Below, in pieces: positions 1-9,598 of a stretch of DNA of 64,000 nucleotides (position 1 is its first letter; each line of letters starts with the position of its first letter). The DNA comes from Bacteroidales bacterium (GTDB taxonomy: Bacteria; Bacteroidota; Bacteroidia; Bacteroidales; UBA932). The stretch lies in contig JAQVBQ010000006.1 of NCBI GenBank assembly GCA_028690215.1, positions 21,481 through 85,480 on the forward strand. Reading direction: 5' to 3'. The notes below the pieces were generated by a model. The model saw nothing but the letters and a program-made list of their open reading frames with translations. It was not told the DNA's origin and made no database searches. Position numbers and translations under genes: made by a program.

Positions 1-2681
1 TTGCCAAGCAGGTAGCGGTTTGTAAGTACCGACAACCAGTAGTTGTTCTCCCTCTGGTTCTGAGTGTAGCTCTTTTGCATATACTCTACAACCTTAGAGA
101 AATCGGTCTTATCAATACCGTTTGCCATAACATTGTCTATCTCTTTCTGTGCCCTTGCAAGCAGTCTGTCCTTAATAGCCACGTCAGTGTCGAAAGCATA
201 GAGGAACATGAAATAATCTTCAGGATAGTAGTTAACAGACATATTAACGCCAACTCCATATGTGCCTCCCTCATCTTCACGTATAGACCTTGTAAATACT
301 TGGTCAAACACCTGTTTTGATATGTCGGCCATAATCCTGTTCTCAACATTAAATGCAGTCTTGCCTGAATAAATCTTGTATACGGATGACTTAGGTGTCT
401 GCATATCTTTCTCGAAATGCTTAACTATATTACCCTTGGCAGGTGTGTTCTTTAGGTTTTTCCAGTCCTCTTTCTTTGACTTGTTTGCTGGTAAAGATCC
501 AATGTATGTTTCAACAAGAGGTTTAGCTGTCGCAGGATCAATATTGCCGACGAAAACAAATGTGAAGTCGGCTGCATTAGAGAAGCGTTCCTTAACAATC
601 TGGAGTGCCTTTGCATAATCCAGTTTGTCGACATCCTTTAAAGTGAGCCTGTTTGTGTATGGATTGTTGCTGAAAAGTGTAGTTGTCAAAGTATCCTGCA
701 GTGCCATCATCGGCTCAGCCTCCATATTCTCGAGCTGTGCCTTGGTTCTTGTTATAAATGAGTTGTATGCCTCATCATCTTTCCTGATATCTGTAAAGCT
801 TAGATAAAGAAGTTGCATGAAGGTCTCCAGATCTTTAGGGGAGGCTGAGCCGCTGATCTTCTCAGTATTTGTTCCGATACTAGGATTAACGCTGACATTT
901 TTACCAGCCAGTCTCTTTCTCAGATCCACTGCGCTGAACTTGCCGAGGCCGCCTAGATTGGCAACATCGTTGAGAATCTTAGTATTCAATACATCTTCTG
1001 GAGCTGTAAGTGAGTAACCGCCACGGCTTGAGGCTGTAAACATAATCTGATCCTCTTTAAAATCAGTTTTCTTAAGCACGACAGTTGCTCCGTTTGACAG
1101 AGTCCATACAACTGCACCGGTAATTGGCTCGGTTGTCTCCTTAACCACCTTGCCGGCTTTTGGTGCAACAGGAACAAGAGGCTCATTGGAAACAGTCTCC
1201 TTGTATGCCTCTACTGAGTCTTTGAGAGCACTCTCATAAAGGGCACGCATCTCCTCTTTTGTAGGGATTTTCAACCCCTCTTTCTGAGGCATCATTGTAA
1301 ACATCACTACATTCTCGTTGGTTGGAAGAGATTTGGCGTATGTATTAACCTGATCTATGGTAATAGCCGGTGCAATCTGCTGCATCATTGTGTACTCCAT
1401 CTCAATGCCCGGTATTGCCTCTCCTGTAAGGAAGTGGTTTACTATATTATTTACATAGAACTCGTTTTTCTGAGTCTCACGCTCCTTGTAAATCTTCTCC
1501 ATCCTGCTGGTGTAGTCGGCACGTGCTCTCTCATATTCTGATGCTGTGAAACCGAATTTCCTCACTCTCTCAGCTTCATTTACAATTGTTCTGACAGCTC
1601 TGTCAAGTTGTCCTTCTCTGGCGACAACGTTTAGCATGAATGCGTCTTTTGTCTGAGCTATGAAAAAGTCACCATATCCGGCACCTGCATCTGCAAAAGG
1701 AGGGTCAGCTTTCTGAGAAAGCTCGGAAAGACGGGAGTTCATCATAGATGAGATCATATTGTTCATGTAGTCAACTACCAGTTGAGCAACTGTCGGGCGC
1801 ATTTCCTGAGGTATCACATCATGTTTGTACATCAGGTAAAACTCAGTAGAGGTTGATTCAGGATCAGAAGCGATAGATATGATTGGGTCGGTGTTGTTCT
1901 CTACTGCGAACTGAGTTCTTTCAGCAGGATTGCTTTTCTTAGGAACAGAGCTGAACAGAGATTTAATTTGGCTCTCTACAGCGGCAGGATCGATGTCTCC
2001 TACCACAACAATACCCTGAAGATCAGGTCTGTACCACTTGTTGTAATAATCTCTCAGGTCTTTGTATGTGAAATTATTAATAACATCGAGAAGACCGATT
2101 GGCAGCCTTACACCATATCTGTTATTCGGATAAATCTCAGGAAGCACCTTTTCATACATTCTCATAGTAGCACTGCTTCTTGTTCTTAACTCTTCCCTTA
2201 TAACACCGCGTTCATTGTCGATATCTTCGTCTTTGAGAGATAAGGCACAAGACCAGTCATAAAGAATAAGCAGACAAGAGTCTATGATTCCCTGCCTTTT
2301 AACAGGTACGTTTGAAATGTTGTAGACTGTCTGGTCAAAAGATGTGTATGCGTTCAGATTTGCGCCAAACTTAACACCGATTTTTTCGAGATAAGAGATT
2401 ATCCCATTGCCGGGAAAATTCTTTGAGCCATTGAAACTCATGTGCTCCAGGAAGTGTGCAAGACCTCTCTGATTCTCCTCTTCTAGAATGGAACCAACTT
2501 TTTGTACAATGTAGAATTCTGCCTGACCTTTAGGTTCAGAATTCTTGACCACAAAATAGGTAAGGCCATTGTCAAGCTTACCTGTTCTTACCTTTGGATC
2601 CAAAGGCAGGGTCTGCGGCATCTGTGCAGACGCAAACAATGTCATTGCCAGGGCTACCGCCAGGGTGAAAATTTTTTTCAT
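1..2681 (-). CDS. M16 family zinc metallopeptidase, partial (C-terminus beyond base 1)
   Basis: Insulinase/pitrilysin-type peptidase; 893 codons are present and the reading frame runs off the window. It starts at the ATG ending at 2681. Residues 1-20 form a Sec signal peptide (MKKIFTLAVALAM, cut near Ala-Gln), so the enzyme should act in the periplasm or outside the cell. The inverted zinc motif HFLEH is at residues 76-80, and the third ligand is probably the Glu in NERGV near residue 157, the usual spacing. The second half (from about residue 520, ITGAVVWTLSNG) looks like the second M16 repeat without the zinc motif, as in two-domain M16 enzymes. It is divergent from the TPR gene at 2821. 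Family assignment is firm; substrate unknown. Confidence 0.9.
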   Translation of the reverse strand, partial: MKKIFTLAVALAMTLFASAQMPQTLPLDPKVRTGKLDNGLTYFVVKNSEPKGQAEFYIVQKVGSILEEENQRGLAHFLEHMSFNGSKNFPGNGIISYLEKIGVKFGANLNAYTSFDQTVYNISNVPVKRQGIIDSCLLILYDWSCALSLKDEDIDNERGVIREELRTRSSATMRMYEKVLPEIYPNNRYGVRLPIGLLDVINNFTYKDLRDYYNKWYRPDLQGIVVVGDIDPAAVESQIKSLFSSVPKKSNPAERTQFAVENNTDPIISIASDPESTSTEFYLMYKHDVIPQEMRPTVAQLVVDYMNNMISSMMNSRLSELSQKADPPFADAGAGYGDFFIAQTKDAFMLNVVAREGQLDRAVRTIVNEAERVRKFGFTASEYERARADYTSRMEKIYKERETQKNEFYVNNIVNHFLTGEAIPGIEMEYTMMQQIAPAITIDQVNTYAKSLPTNENVVMFTMMPQKEGLKIPTKEEMRALYESALKDSVEAYKETVSNEPLVPVAPKAGKVVKETTEPITGAVVWTLSNGATVVLKKTDFKEDQIMFTASSRGGYSLTAPEDVLNTKILNDVANLGGLGKFSAVDLRKRLAGKNVSVNPSIGTNTEKISGSASPKDLETFMQLLYLSFTDIRKDDEAYNSFITRTKAQLENMEAEPMMALQDTLTTTLFSNNPYTNRLTLKDVDKLDYAKALQIVKERFSNAADFTFVFVGNIDPATAKPLVETYIGSLPANKSKKEDWKNLKNTPAKGNIVKHFEKDMQTPKSSVYKIYSGKTAFNVENRIMADISKQVFDQVFTRSIREDEGGTYGVGVNMSVNYYPEDYFMFLYAFDTDVAIKDRLLARAQKEIDNVMANGIDKTDFSKVVEYMQKSYTQNQRENNYWLSVLTNRYLLG

Positions 2682-2735
2682 TTTTGTTAATTGGTTTTTT
2701 TAATCTAGTCTAGTCAAGGCAAATATAGGGATTAT

Positions 2736-2767
2736 TTTGCATCATATTTTCCTTTTTATTATTTTTG
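2736..2767 (+). promoter_or_regulatory. Predicted Bacteroidota promoter for the TPR-to-trmB run
   Basis: TTTG at 2736-2739 and TATTTTTG at 2760-2767 are separated by 20 bp, an exact match to the Bacteroidota consensus (TTTG, 19-21 bp, TAnnTTTG). It lies 53 bp before the ATG at 2821, in the divergent gap after the M16 gene. Confidence 0.6.
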
Positions 2768-2820
2768 CAAATACCGCATACTTTCAAATTAATACTTTTA
2801 CAAATTTAAAATAGATCAAA

Positions 2821-3780
2821 ATGAAAAAAATCAGGACATTTTTCGCAGTTTGTGTGTTATCTATCTTCTCTTTTGCTTCAATGTACGGGCAAGATATAGC
2901 TGCTGCAATGGAAACATACAATGCCGGCGCTACAGCACTCAATGCAAGTAATTACACTTTGGCAATCGAGTCTTTCAACAAGGCGATCAAGATGTTCGAA
3001 TCCTTGGGTGAACTGGACGAACAGGGTACATCTACACTTAAATCATGCAAAGAGGTATTGCCTCAGATCTATCTTAGATACGGCAAGGAGCTGGCTACAA
3101 AGCAGGAGTATGGCAATGCAATTGCTCAGCTTAACAAAGCCGTAGAGATTGCCAAGACATATACTAGCCCTGAAGTTGGCAAGGAGGCAGGAGAGCTGAT
3201 TCCGCAGCTTGTAATGGCTGAAGCTAATGACAACCTCAATCTGGGTCTTTTTAACGAGGCTATTGCAGGTTACAACAAAGTTCTTACATACAATCCCAAC
3301 GATTCTGATGCATATCTGAGGATAGGAATGGCGCAAACAAAGCTTAACAATGAGGATGCTGCTGTTGCAGCCCTTACTAAAGCAATAGAGCTCGGTGAGA
3401 AAGAAAATGCATCAAAACTTCTCTCTACAATGTATTTGAAGAAAGCTGCCAACGCATTCTCTGCAAAAAACAATGCTGAGGCATTAGCTATGGCAAAGAA
3501 ATCAAACCAGTACTTCGAAACTGTACAGGGCAACCAGATATTGGGTCTTTCTGCAATGCAGCTTAAGAAATATGACGATGCAATACCTGCGCTTGAGGCA
3601 TATCTTGCACAGGGAGAAAATATAAAGAATAAGACATCTTATCTGTTCAACCTTGCTGCAGCATACGAGGCAAAAGGTAACAATGCTAAAGCCTGCGGTT
3701 ATTACAAACAGGTGGTTTCGGATCCGAAATACAAAGCTGCCGTTGAATATAAAATGAACAACGTGCTTAAGTGCAAGTAA
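2821..3780 (+). CDS. Secreted tetratricopeptide-repeat protein
   Basis: 319 aa. It has an N-terminal signal peptide (MKKIRTFFAVCVLSIFSFASMYG, cut before QD), then TPR-type helical pairs over most of the length: about residues 30-70 (AGATALNASNYTLAIESFN), 88-125, 150-190 (YNPNDSDAYLRIGMAQ) and 255-300 (SYLFNLAAAYEAKGNNAKAC). This predicts a periplasmic scaffold; no catalytic motif is seen. The last 10 bases overlap the GTG start of the U32 gene, which suggests translational coupling. It is first gene of a six-gene run. Specific function unknown. Confidence 0.85.
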   Translation: MKKIRTFFAVCVLSIFSFASMYGQDIAAAMETYNAGATALNASNYTLAIESFNKAIKMFESLGELDEQGTSTLKSCKEVLPQIYLRYGKELATKQEYGNAIAQLNKAVEIAKTYTSPEVGKEAGELIPQLVMAEANDNLNLGLFNEAIAGYNKVLTYNPNDSDAYLRIGMAQTKLNNEDAAVAALTKAIELGEKENASKLLSTMYLKKAANAFSAKNNAEALAMAKKSNQYFETVQGNQILGLSAMQLKKYDDAIPALEAYLAQGENIKNKTSYLFNLAAAYEAKGNNAKACGYYKQVVSDPKYKAAVEYKMNNVLKCK

Positions 3781-5645
3781 AAAAATTAGAGCTTCTTGCT
3801 CCTGCTAAAAATAGGGACATCGGCATTGCAGCGGTAAACTGTGGTGCCGATGCTCTCTATATTGCCGGTCCGTCATTCGGTGCGAGGGAATCGGCCTCGA
3901 ATCCAATTGAGGAGTTAGAAGCGCTCTGTAAATACGCTCATAAGTTCGGTGTCAGAGTCTATCTGACGCTTAATACAATTCTGTATGACAAAGAGATGGA
4001 GAGAGCCGTCAAGATGGCTCACGAAGCATACAATGCGGGTTGTGATGCACTTATTATCCAAGATCTCGGTTTGTTGAATGCAGATCTTCCCCCTATACAA
4101 CTTTTCGCATCAACACAGACAAACAATAGAAGGGCAGAACAGGTTTCAATGCTGGAGTCTTTAGGCTTCAACCGTGTAATCCTGGCAAGAGAGCTCTCTC
4201 TTGAGCAGATTAAAGAGATAAGGGCAAAAACCTCGGTTGAACTTGAAACGTTCATTCACGGGGCTCTATGTGTCTCATACAGTGGACAGTGTTATCTGAG
4301 CAGCCACATAACCGGCAGAAGTGCCAACAGAGGAGAATGTGCGCAACCTTGCCGTTCAAATTATAACCTCCTTGACGGAAATGGCAGGATTCTGGTAAAG
4401 AATAAGCCACTCCTCTCTCTAAAGGATTTGAATCTCAGCAGCCATATCAATGATTTAGTTGAGGCAGGCGTCACATCATTTAAAATTGAGGGGAGATTGA
4501 AAAATGTCTCCTACATAAAAAATATAGTCAAATATTACAGGGGGCTACTTGATAATATAATAGAAAACAGAATAGTCAACACCGAGAGTAACTTATTTAT
4601 ACAGACGTCTTACGGAAAGCTATACGGAGGTTTTACTCCAAGACCCGATCTTACTTTTAACAGAGGATACACGGAACTTTTTATTGATGGCGATAGGGGA
4701 AAATGGCAGAGCGGGGAGAGTGCAAAAAACAGGGGTGAGTATATTGGAAAGGTAATCAAGATTAATGAGAGAAGGGGAGCAAACTTCACATTTGAATATA
4801 ACTCAAAGGTTCTGTTGGAAAATGGAGACGGACTCTTCTTCGTAACACCATCCGGAGAGATTGTTGGAACAAGGGCAAACGTTGTCTCAGGCAACATCGT
4901 GACCACAAATGGCACAGAGAGTGTGCCTGCAGGTTCTGAAATATACAGAAACTTTAATAACAGCTTTGAAAAAGAGTTGGAGAGCAATATGCCCGACAGG
5001 TTACTGAAGGTCTGGGTGGATTTCATATATCAGGATAGCGTATGCCGTCTGGAATGTGAGTGTGAAGACGGAGAAAAATGCAGTGTTGTTATTGGGAGTG
5101 ATTTCGGAATTGCAGAGAAACAGGAGCGTTCTAGGGAAAGCATAAAGATGCAGCTCGGGAAAAAATCAGATATATACTCTTTTGAAGTAAGGGCGATAAA
5201 AGCGGATTTGCTCCCCTTCTTCCCTATTTCTGTTTTAAATAACGGCAGGAGGTCTCTTGCTGAGGAGTTGAACAGGAGGAGAGAAGAGAGGATTGAGAGA
5301 GAGAGAAGAGAGGCGGGTGAAGAGGCGACTATGTTGCGAAAGAAGGCAAATCGCAATGGCAGTGTACCTGATGAGTTGGATTATAGATACAATATATCCA
5401 ACAGCTTTTCAGAAGAGCTCTATAAAGACCTTGGAGCCAAATCTACAGATAAGGCATATGAGATATCAAGACCATCTTCTGTCGAGTTGATGAGGTGTAA
5501 ATACTGTATTCGCCATGAGTTGGGAATATGTCTCAAAGAGGAGGAGGGGAAAAAAGCCGGTGGCCCTCTTTTTCTCGAAAACAACGGAAAGAAGTATAAG
5601 CTTCAGTTCGATTGTAAAAATTGTGAAATGGTTATCTTTGGCTAA
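3771..5645 (+). CDS. Peptidase U32 family protein (RlhA/TrhP-like RNA hydroxylation)
   Basis: 624 aa, starting with GTG at 3771 inside the end of the TPR gene; the protein opens directly with the conserved LELLAPAKN strand, which supports this start. The N-terminal half is the U32 barrel with the diagnostic cysteine cluster (HGALCVSYSGQC, then GECAQPCR). Known members such as RlhA and TrhP hydroxylate cytidine in 23S rRNA or uridine-34 in tRNA; which RNA is used here cannot be told from sequence. A charged helix rich in Arg/Glu lies near residues 500-525. The tail carries another Cys set (CKYCIRHELGIC and CKNC), perhaps a metal site. Nine bases separate it from holB. Confidence 0.82.
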   Translation: MQVKKLELLAPAKNRDIGIAAVNCGADALYIAGPSFGARESASNPIEELEALCKYAHKFGVRVYLTLNTILYDKEMERAVKMAHEAYNAGCDALIIQDLGLLNADLPPIQLFASTQTNNRRAEQVSMLESLGFNRVILARELSLEQIKEIRAKTSVELETFIHGALCVSYSGQCYLSSHITGRSANRGECAQPCRSNYNLLDGNGRILVKNKPLLSLKDLNLSSHINDLVEAGVTSFKIEGRLKNVSYIKNIVKYYRGLLDNIIENRIVNTESNLFIQTSYGKLYGGFTPRPDLTFNRGYTELFIDGDRGKWQSGESAKNRGEYIGKVIKINERRGANFTFEYNSKVLLENGDGLFFVTPSGEIVGTRANVVSGNIVTTNGTESVPAGSEIYRNFNNSFEKELESNMPDRLLKVWVDFIYQDSVCRLECECEDGEKCSVVIGSDFGIAEKQERSRESIKMQLGKKSDIYSFEVRAIKADLLPFFPISVLNNGRRSLAEELNRRREERIERERREAGEEATMLRKKANRNGSVPDELDYRYNISNSFSEELYKDLGAKSTDKAYEISRPSSVELMRCKYCIRHELGICLKEEEGKKAGGPLFLENNGKKYKLQFDCKNCEMVIFG

Positions 5646-5654
5646 AATAAATCA

Positions 5655-6782
5655 ATGAGGTTTTCTGATATAATAGGGCATGACAAATTGAAGCAGCAGC
5701 TTATAAAGCTTTCAAATGAAGGCAGGGTAAGCCATGCTGTGCTATTCTGCGAGGAGCCCGGCTATGGGGCGTTGGCTCTGGCGCTTGCCTTTGCACAATA
5801 TAATTCATGTCCTCATAAAAACGGAGATGATTCGTGTGGTACATGCCCGACCTGCAATAAAATCCAGAAGTTGATTCACCCGGATCTTCATTTTGCCGTT
5901 CCCGTCAGTGCAACAAAGAAGATTACTGCCGACAAGAAACCTGTTACGGATATGTTCATTGATGAGTGGAGAAAGGTAGTGTCGGCAAACCCTGAAATTT
6001 CCGAACAGGAGTGGTATGATACCATAGGAATCGAAAACAAACAGGGTATCATTGGCGTCAATGAGGCCGGGCAGATATTGAAAAAACTCAATTTCCGCGC
6101 TTTTGAGGGGGGAGATAAGTACATGATAATCTGGTTGCCCGAGAGGATGAATCAGGAGGCGGCAAACAAGCTTCTTAAACTCATTGAGGAGCCACCTGCA
6201 GGGACTTATATCTTTATGGTGACTCAAGCTCCGGAAAGGATTATCACAACTATTCTCTCGAGATGTCAGATTGTAAGAGTAATGCCTATTGAACAGGATG
6301 TTCTGGCCAGACATCTGGAGGAGGAGTCGGGGCTTTCTGCCGAGGATGCACTCCTTTGGTCAAGAATATCAAGCGGCAGCCTGAGCAGAGCCAGAGAGAT
6401 GATTAGTTCAGACATAGAGGCCGGTGAAGACCATGAGATATTAATCAAGTTGCTTGACGCTTGTTCTTCAAAGGATATGACCAAAGTTATTCAGGTTTGG
6501 GAGCGCCTTGCAACATTTAACAGAGAGAAGCAGAAGGACTTCTGTTATTATGCTTTGGAATTCCTGAGGGAGTTGTACATTACAAGCCTTGGCCTGACTG
6601 AAATTGCAAACATTCCTTTGCAAAGACGTGATGTTGTTGCAACATGGGTAAAAAAGATAAAACCTTCATTCTACCAAAAAAGCTATGATGTTTTAAACAA
6701 CGCACTGAAAGACATAGAGAGAAATGTTAATTCCAAGTATATTTTTGCAGATGTGAGTAACCGCTTTTTTCTATCTTTGTAG
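5655..6782 (+). CDS. holB: DNA polymerase III delta-prime subunit
   Basis: 375 aa clamp-loader subunit of the AAA+ type, partner of DnaX and HolA in loading the beta clamp. The ATP-binding loop is degenerate: EEPGYGALALA has no lysine, as expected for delta-prime, which does not hydrolyse ATP. A zinc module with Cys52, 61, 64 and 67 (C-x8-C-x2-C-x2-C) follows. Sensor-type features include NKLLKLIEEPPAGTYIFM and TILSRCQIV (the SRC motif). It sits directly upstream of a PSP1-domain gene, the same neighbour order as holB-yaaT in Firmicutes. Assignment secure. Confidence 0.92.
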   Translation: MRFSDIIGHDKLKQQLIKLSNEGRVSHAVLFCEEPGYGALALALAFAQYNSCPHKNGDDSCGTCPTCNKIQKLIHPDLHFAVPVSATKKITADKKPVTDMFIDEWRKVVSANPEISEQEWYDTIGIENKQGIIGVNEAGQILKKLNFRAFEGGDKYMIIWLPERMNQEAANKLLKLIEEPPAGTYIFMVTQAPERIITTILSRCQIVRVMPIEQDVLARHLEEESGLSAEDALLWSRISSGSLSRAREMISSDIEAGEDHEILIKLLDACSSKDMTKVIQVWERLATFNREKQKDFCYYALEFLRELYITSLGLTEIANIPLQRRDVVATWVKKIKPSFYQKSYDVLNNALKDIERNVNSKYIFADVSNRFFLSL

Positions 6783-6790
6783 TTATTATT

Positions 6791-7942
6791 ATGAAAGATC
6801 AAGAAATTATAAATGATTGTTCGAGGGGTTGCAAGACCTGGAAGGATCAGGACGAAGAGATCAAAGTTCGTTACAGCAAAGGATGCTGTAAGCTGAGCGT
6901 CTTTGATTGGCTGCAAGGAATCACTGACGAGCAGGCAAAGGATTTATATGAGGTCCGTTTTAAGAATACCCGGAAATCATACTATAAAAACACTTCTGGC
7001 CAGCAGATAGAGGTTGGAGATTTTGTAACTGTTGAGGCGACAAACGGTCACGATGTGGGTATAGTCACACTTTCGGGGCCTGTAATACTGGCGCAGCTCA
7101 GACGCAACAATATTGAATCCGGGAAATTCGAATTCAAGAAGATATACAGAAAAGCAAAGGGACTTGACATAGAGAGATGGCAGGAAACTATATCCAGAGA
7201 GCACAAGACAATGATCCGCTCGAGACAGATAGCTGCATCCCTCGGATTAAGCATGAAGATAGGTGATGTTGAATTTCAGGGAGACGGCACAAAGGCCATC
7301 TTCTACTACATAGCAGATGAGAGGGTTGACTTCAGGCAACTTATCCGCCTATTCGCAGATGAGTTCAAAATAAGGATTGAGATGCGCCAGATAGGTGCAA
7401 GACAGGAGGCGGGACTTATCGGGGGTATTGGAGTATGTGGACAGGAACTTTGCTGTGCAAGGTTTATGTCGGATTTCCAGTCCATAACCACGCAGGCAGC
7501 CAGATGCCAGGACTTGTCGCTTAATCCTCAGAAACTCGCGGGTCAGTGCAGTAAACTTAAGTGCTGCATTAATTATGAGGCGGCTGTTTATATCGATGCC
7601 CACTCTACAATGCCTGTTGTCAAAGCGCCGCTTGATACGGATGAGGGACCTGCATTCCTTGTAAAGACAGATGTTCTGAAAGGTCTTATGTGGTTCTCGT
7701 ACGAGCAGAATAGTATGGCAGGAATGTTCCCAATCACTTTTGAATGTGTGAAAGAGATTCTGAAACAGAATCGGAGAGGTGTCAAGGTACCTGATCTCAG
7801 GCCGGACAAAGAGGCAGCACCTGAATTCAAGAGTGCTGTCGGAGAGGGTAGTATCTCAAGATTTGATGAGGAGAAGAGAGGGAATCGCAATAATCACAAA
7901 AAGAAAAAGAAGCAATCCCCTAAGAAAGGCAATGAGAATTAA
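6791..7942 (+). CDS. PSP1-domain protein (RicT/YaaT-like)
   Basis: 383 aa. The PSP1 C-terminal domain covers about residues 60-270 (VEATNGHDVGIVTLSG; RDQ-type core in MIRSRQIAASLGL). A conserved Cys set lies near residues 215-260 (GVCGQELCCARF, then GQCSKLKCCINYE); in Bacillus RicT the matching cysteines help hold Fe-S clusters in the RicA-RicF-RicT complex, which affects RNA maturation. The C-terminal 30 residues are very basic (RNNHKKKKKQS), possibly RNA binding. The gap to holB is 8 bp, and the end overlaps gldH by 11 bp. Family is clear; role in Bacteroidota is not established. Confidence 0.85.
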   Translation: MKDQEIINDCSRGCKTWKDQDEEIKVRYSKGCCKLSVFDWLQGITDEQAKDLYEVRFKNTRKSYYKNTSGQQIEVGDFVTVEATNGHDVGIVTLSGPVILAQLRRNNIESGKFEFKKIYRKAKGLDIERWQETISREHKTMIRSRQIAASLGLSMKIGDVEFQGDGTKAIFYYIADERVDFRQLIRLFADEFKIRIEMRQIGARQEAGLIGGIGVCGQELCCARFMSDFQSITTQAARCQDLSLNPQKLAGQCSKLKCCINYEAAVYIDAHSTMPVVKAPLDTDEGPAFLVKTDVLKGLMWFSYEQNSMAGMFPITFECVKEILKQNRRGVKVPDLRPDKEAAPEFKSAVGEGSISRFDEEKRGNRNNHKKKKKQSPKKGNEN

Positions 7943-8360
7943 GGACAAAGTGCTCCTGTTGACGCTGGTCTCGATCATTCTATGCTCCTGTTCAACAGAT
8001 AAACCTGAACCAAGTGTACAGTGGTTTCGTCTTATCAACAGGAATATAGAGAAAACATATAATATTGATTTTAGCTTAAGGGTATCAAGAGCATATAAAG
8101 GGCATGAGCTGCCGCTCAGGCTGGAGATTCTTTCACCGGAAGGGAAAAGATATGCAGACACATTGAGGATACCAGTAAAAGAGTCTTCTCACAATTACAC
8201 TGTACACATAATTCCAAGCGGAGTATGGAATGATATAATCTGGCACTACAGAAAGGATGTCTCTTTCCCGGAAACAGGAAAATGGCTGTTTGCAGTTCAT
8301 TACATAAATCCGGAGAAGAAAAGAGGGATGGTAGAGGAATTAGAAATGAGGATAAAATAA
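7932..8360 (+). CDS. gldH: Gliding-motility-type lipoprotein GldH
   Basis: 142 aa. The ATG at 7932 lies inside the end of the PSP1 gene and gives a lipoprotein signal (MRIKDKVLLLTLVSIILCSC, lipid Cys near residue 20); a longer reading frame upstream is only overlap with PSP1. The remainder is a beta-rich domain of the size expected for GldH (VQWFRLINRNIEKTYNI; YNPEKKRG-like tail INPEKKRGMVEELEM). GldH is needed for gliding in Flavobacterium but is widespread in non-gliding Bacteroidales, where its role is unknown. The identification rests on size, lipobox and the PSP1 neighbour; sequence similarity should be confirmed. Confidence 0.65.
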   Translation: MRIKDKVLLLTLVSIILCSCSTDKPEPSVQWFRLINRNIEKTYNIDFSLRVSRAYKGHELPLRLEILSPEGKRYADTLRIPVKESSHNYTVHIIPSGVWNDIIWHYRKDVSFPETGKWLFAVHYINPEKKRGMVEELEMRIK

Positions 8361-8362
8361 GA

Positions 8363-9037
8363 ATGGGAAAGGATAAATTAAAAAGATTTGCTGAGAATGA
8401 GACTTTCGGCAACCTGTATCAACCCGATTTCGATGAGGTGTTCAGAAAGGAGTACAGGCTGAAGGGTAAATGGAAGGAAGAGGTTTTTAAAAACCAGAAT
8501 CCCATAGTGCTTGAGCTTGGTTGCGGAAGAGGTGAGTATACTGTCGAGATGGCCAGGAGAAATCCTCATATAAACTTTATGGGCATAGATATTAAAGGGG
8601 CAAGGCTGTGGAGAGGAGCAAAAAGTGCCATAGAGGAGAAGCTTGACAATGTTGCCTTTGTTCGTTGCAGGATTGAGTTTATTGAAAACCTGTTTGATAA
8701 AGATGAGATCTCTTCAATATGGATAACATTTGCTGACCCGCAGATAAACAGGGAAAACAAAAGACTCACAGGTCCGGTATTTTTGGAGAGATACAAAAAA
8801 TTCCTTGAGCCTGGTGGAATAATTCATCTGAAGACAGACAGCAGCTTTCTGCATGAATATACTCTCGAGCTTGCAAAAGAGTGCAAGTACGAGGTTATTG
8901 AGGCAAATAATGACATCTACGGGACAGGACGTGCGGAAGGAGTCCTAACGATAAGGACGCATTATGAAGAGCATTTTCTGTCGCAGGGTTTTCCGATAAC
9001 CTACATGGCTTTCCGGATTACTCCGAAGCCTCTCTAG
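8363..9037 (+). CDS. trmB: tRNA (guanine-N7-)-methyltransferase
   Basis: 224 aa SAM-dependent enzyme that makes m7G46 in the tRNA variable loop. The ATG at 8363 follows the gldH stop by 2 bp; an in-frame start at 8282 would add 27 residues that only read through gldH, so it is rejected. SAM-binding motif VLELGCGRGEYTVEMA is near residue 48, followed by NFMGIDIKGARLWRGA; the TrmB signature WITFADPQINRENKR is near residue 115. The C-terminus contains TRTHYEEH-like TIRTHYEEHFL. The 3' end overlaps the convergent gene at 9018 by 20 bp. Confidence 0.93.
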   Translation: MGKDKLKRFAENETFGNLYQPDFDEVFRKEYRLKGKWKEEVFKNQNPIVLELGCGRGEYTVEMARRNPHINFMGIDIKGARLWRGAKSAIEEKLDNVAFVRCRIEFIENLFDKDEISSIWITFADPQINRENKRLTGPVFLERYKKFLEPGGIIHLKTDSSFLHEYTLELAKECKYEVIEANNDIYGTGRAEGVLTIRTHYEEHFLSQGFPITYMAFRITPKPL

Positions 9038-9503
9038 TTGCATATTCTATTGATCTTGCAAGCCTGAACACATCTTTTCTCATGCCATCCAGAACAATTG
9101 GATTGTCGGTGAAATCAACAACTATTGTGTCTTCATACATTCTGAACATACGGGTGACAGGGGATTTGTGTCTGAAGGTGATGGTGGTGGCACTCTCGGC
9201 AACTATAATGTAGTTGCTGTTTTCAAATACCTTTAATACCTTCTCTCTCTCTTCGGCGAACGGCCTGTTGAGGTATGCACGTTTTTTTATGAAACTTACA
9301 AGAGGGTATGCGAAAGAGATAACAATGAAAAATATCAGAAGTTGTGTGCCTGTGCCGGCTCTGAAAAGGCTTTCGTAATTAAACTCTTTTTGTCCGGAAG
9401 TAAGAGCAAATATGGTAATGATAAGGAAAAATACGATTGCCATATATACCAGGTATTTAACCACTCTTATCAAGTACTTTTTAAAATCAAAGCCACTTTT
9501 CAT
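9018..9503 (-). CDS. Small two-helix membrane protein, unknown function
   Basis: 161 aa. There are two predicted membrane helices near residues 16-35 (YLVYMAIVFFLIITIFAL) and 52-69 (LLIFFIVISFAYPLVSFI), then a soluble domain of about 85 residues with a beta pattern (NYIIVAESATTITFRHKS; EDTIVVDFTDNPIVLDG). No known motif was recognised. It converges with trmB, overlapping it by 20 bp, and stands alone on this strand. The coding call rests on a long open frame, membrane pattern and end-to-end packing. Confidence 0.7.
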   Translation of the reverse strand: MKSGFDFKKYLIRVVKYLVYMAIVFFLIITIFALTSGQKEFNYESLFRAGTGTQLLIFFIVISFAYPLVSFIKKRAYLNRPFAEEREKVLKVFENSNYIIVAESATTITFRHKSPVTRMFRMYEDTIVVDFTDNPIVLDGMRKDVFRLARSIEYATREASE

Positions 9504-9559
9504 AATTATTAAGATTTAATAAACGACAACATTATCAACGCAAAGCTAAATAAAAATCT

Positions 9560-9567
9560 TAAATTTG
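9560..9567 (+). promoter_or_regulatory. Predicted -7 box for the coiled-coil/hemW pair
   Basis: TAAATTTG matches TAnnTTTG, 31 bp before the ATG at 9599. No clear TTTG lies at the -33 position, so this is only moderately supported. Confidence 0.4.
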
Positions 9568-9598
9568 TTAGTTATTAAGAATAAATAAAGTCAGAGAC

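Noticed and set aside
7779..7931. Upstream start for gldH
   Set aside because: It would bury the lipoprotein signal 51 residues inside the protein; ATG 7932 puts it at the N-terminus.
8282..8362. Upstream start for trmB
   Set aside because: The 27 added residues are only gldH read in another frame; ATG 8363 follows the gldH stop by 2 bp.
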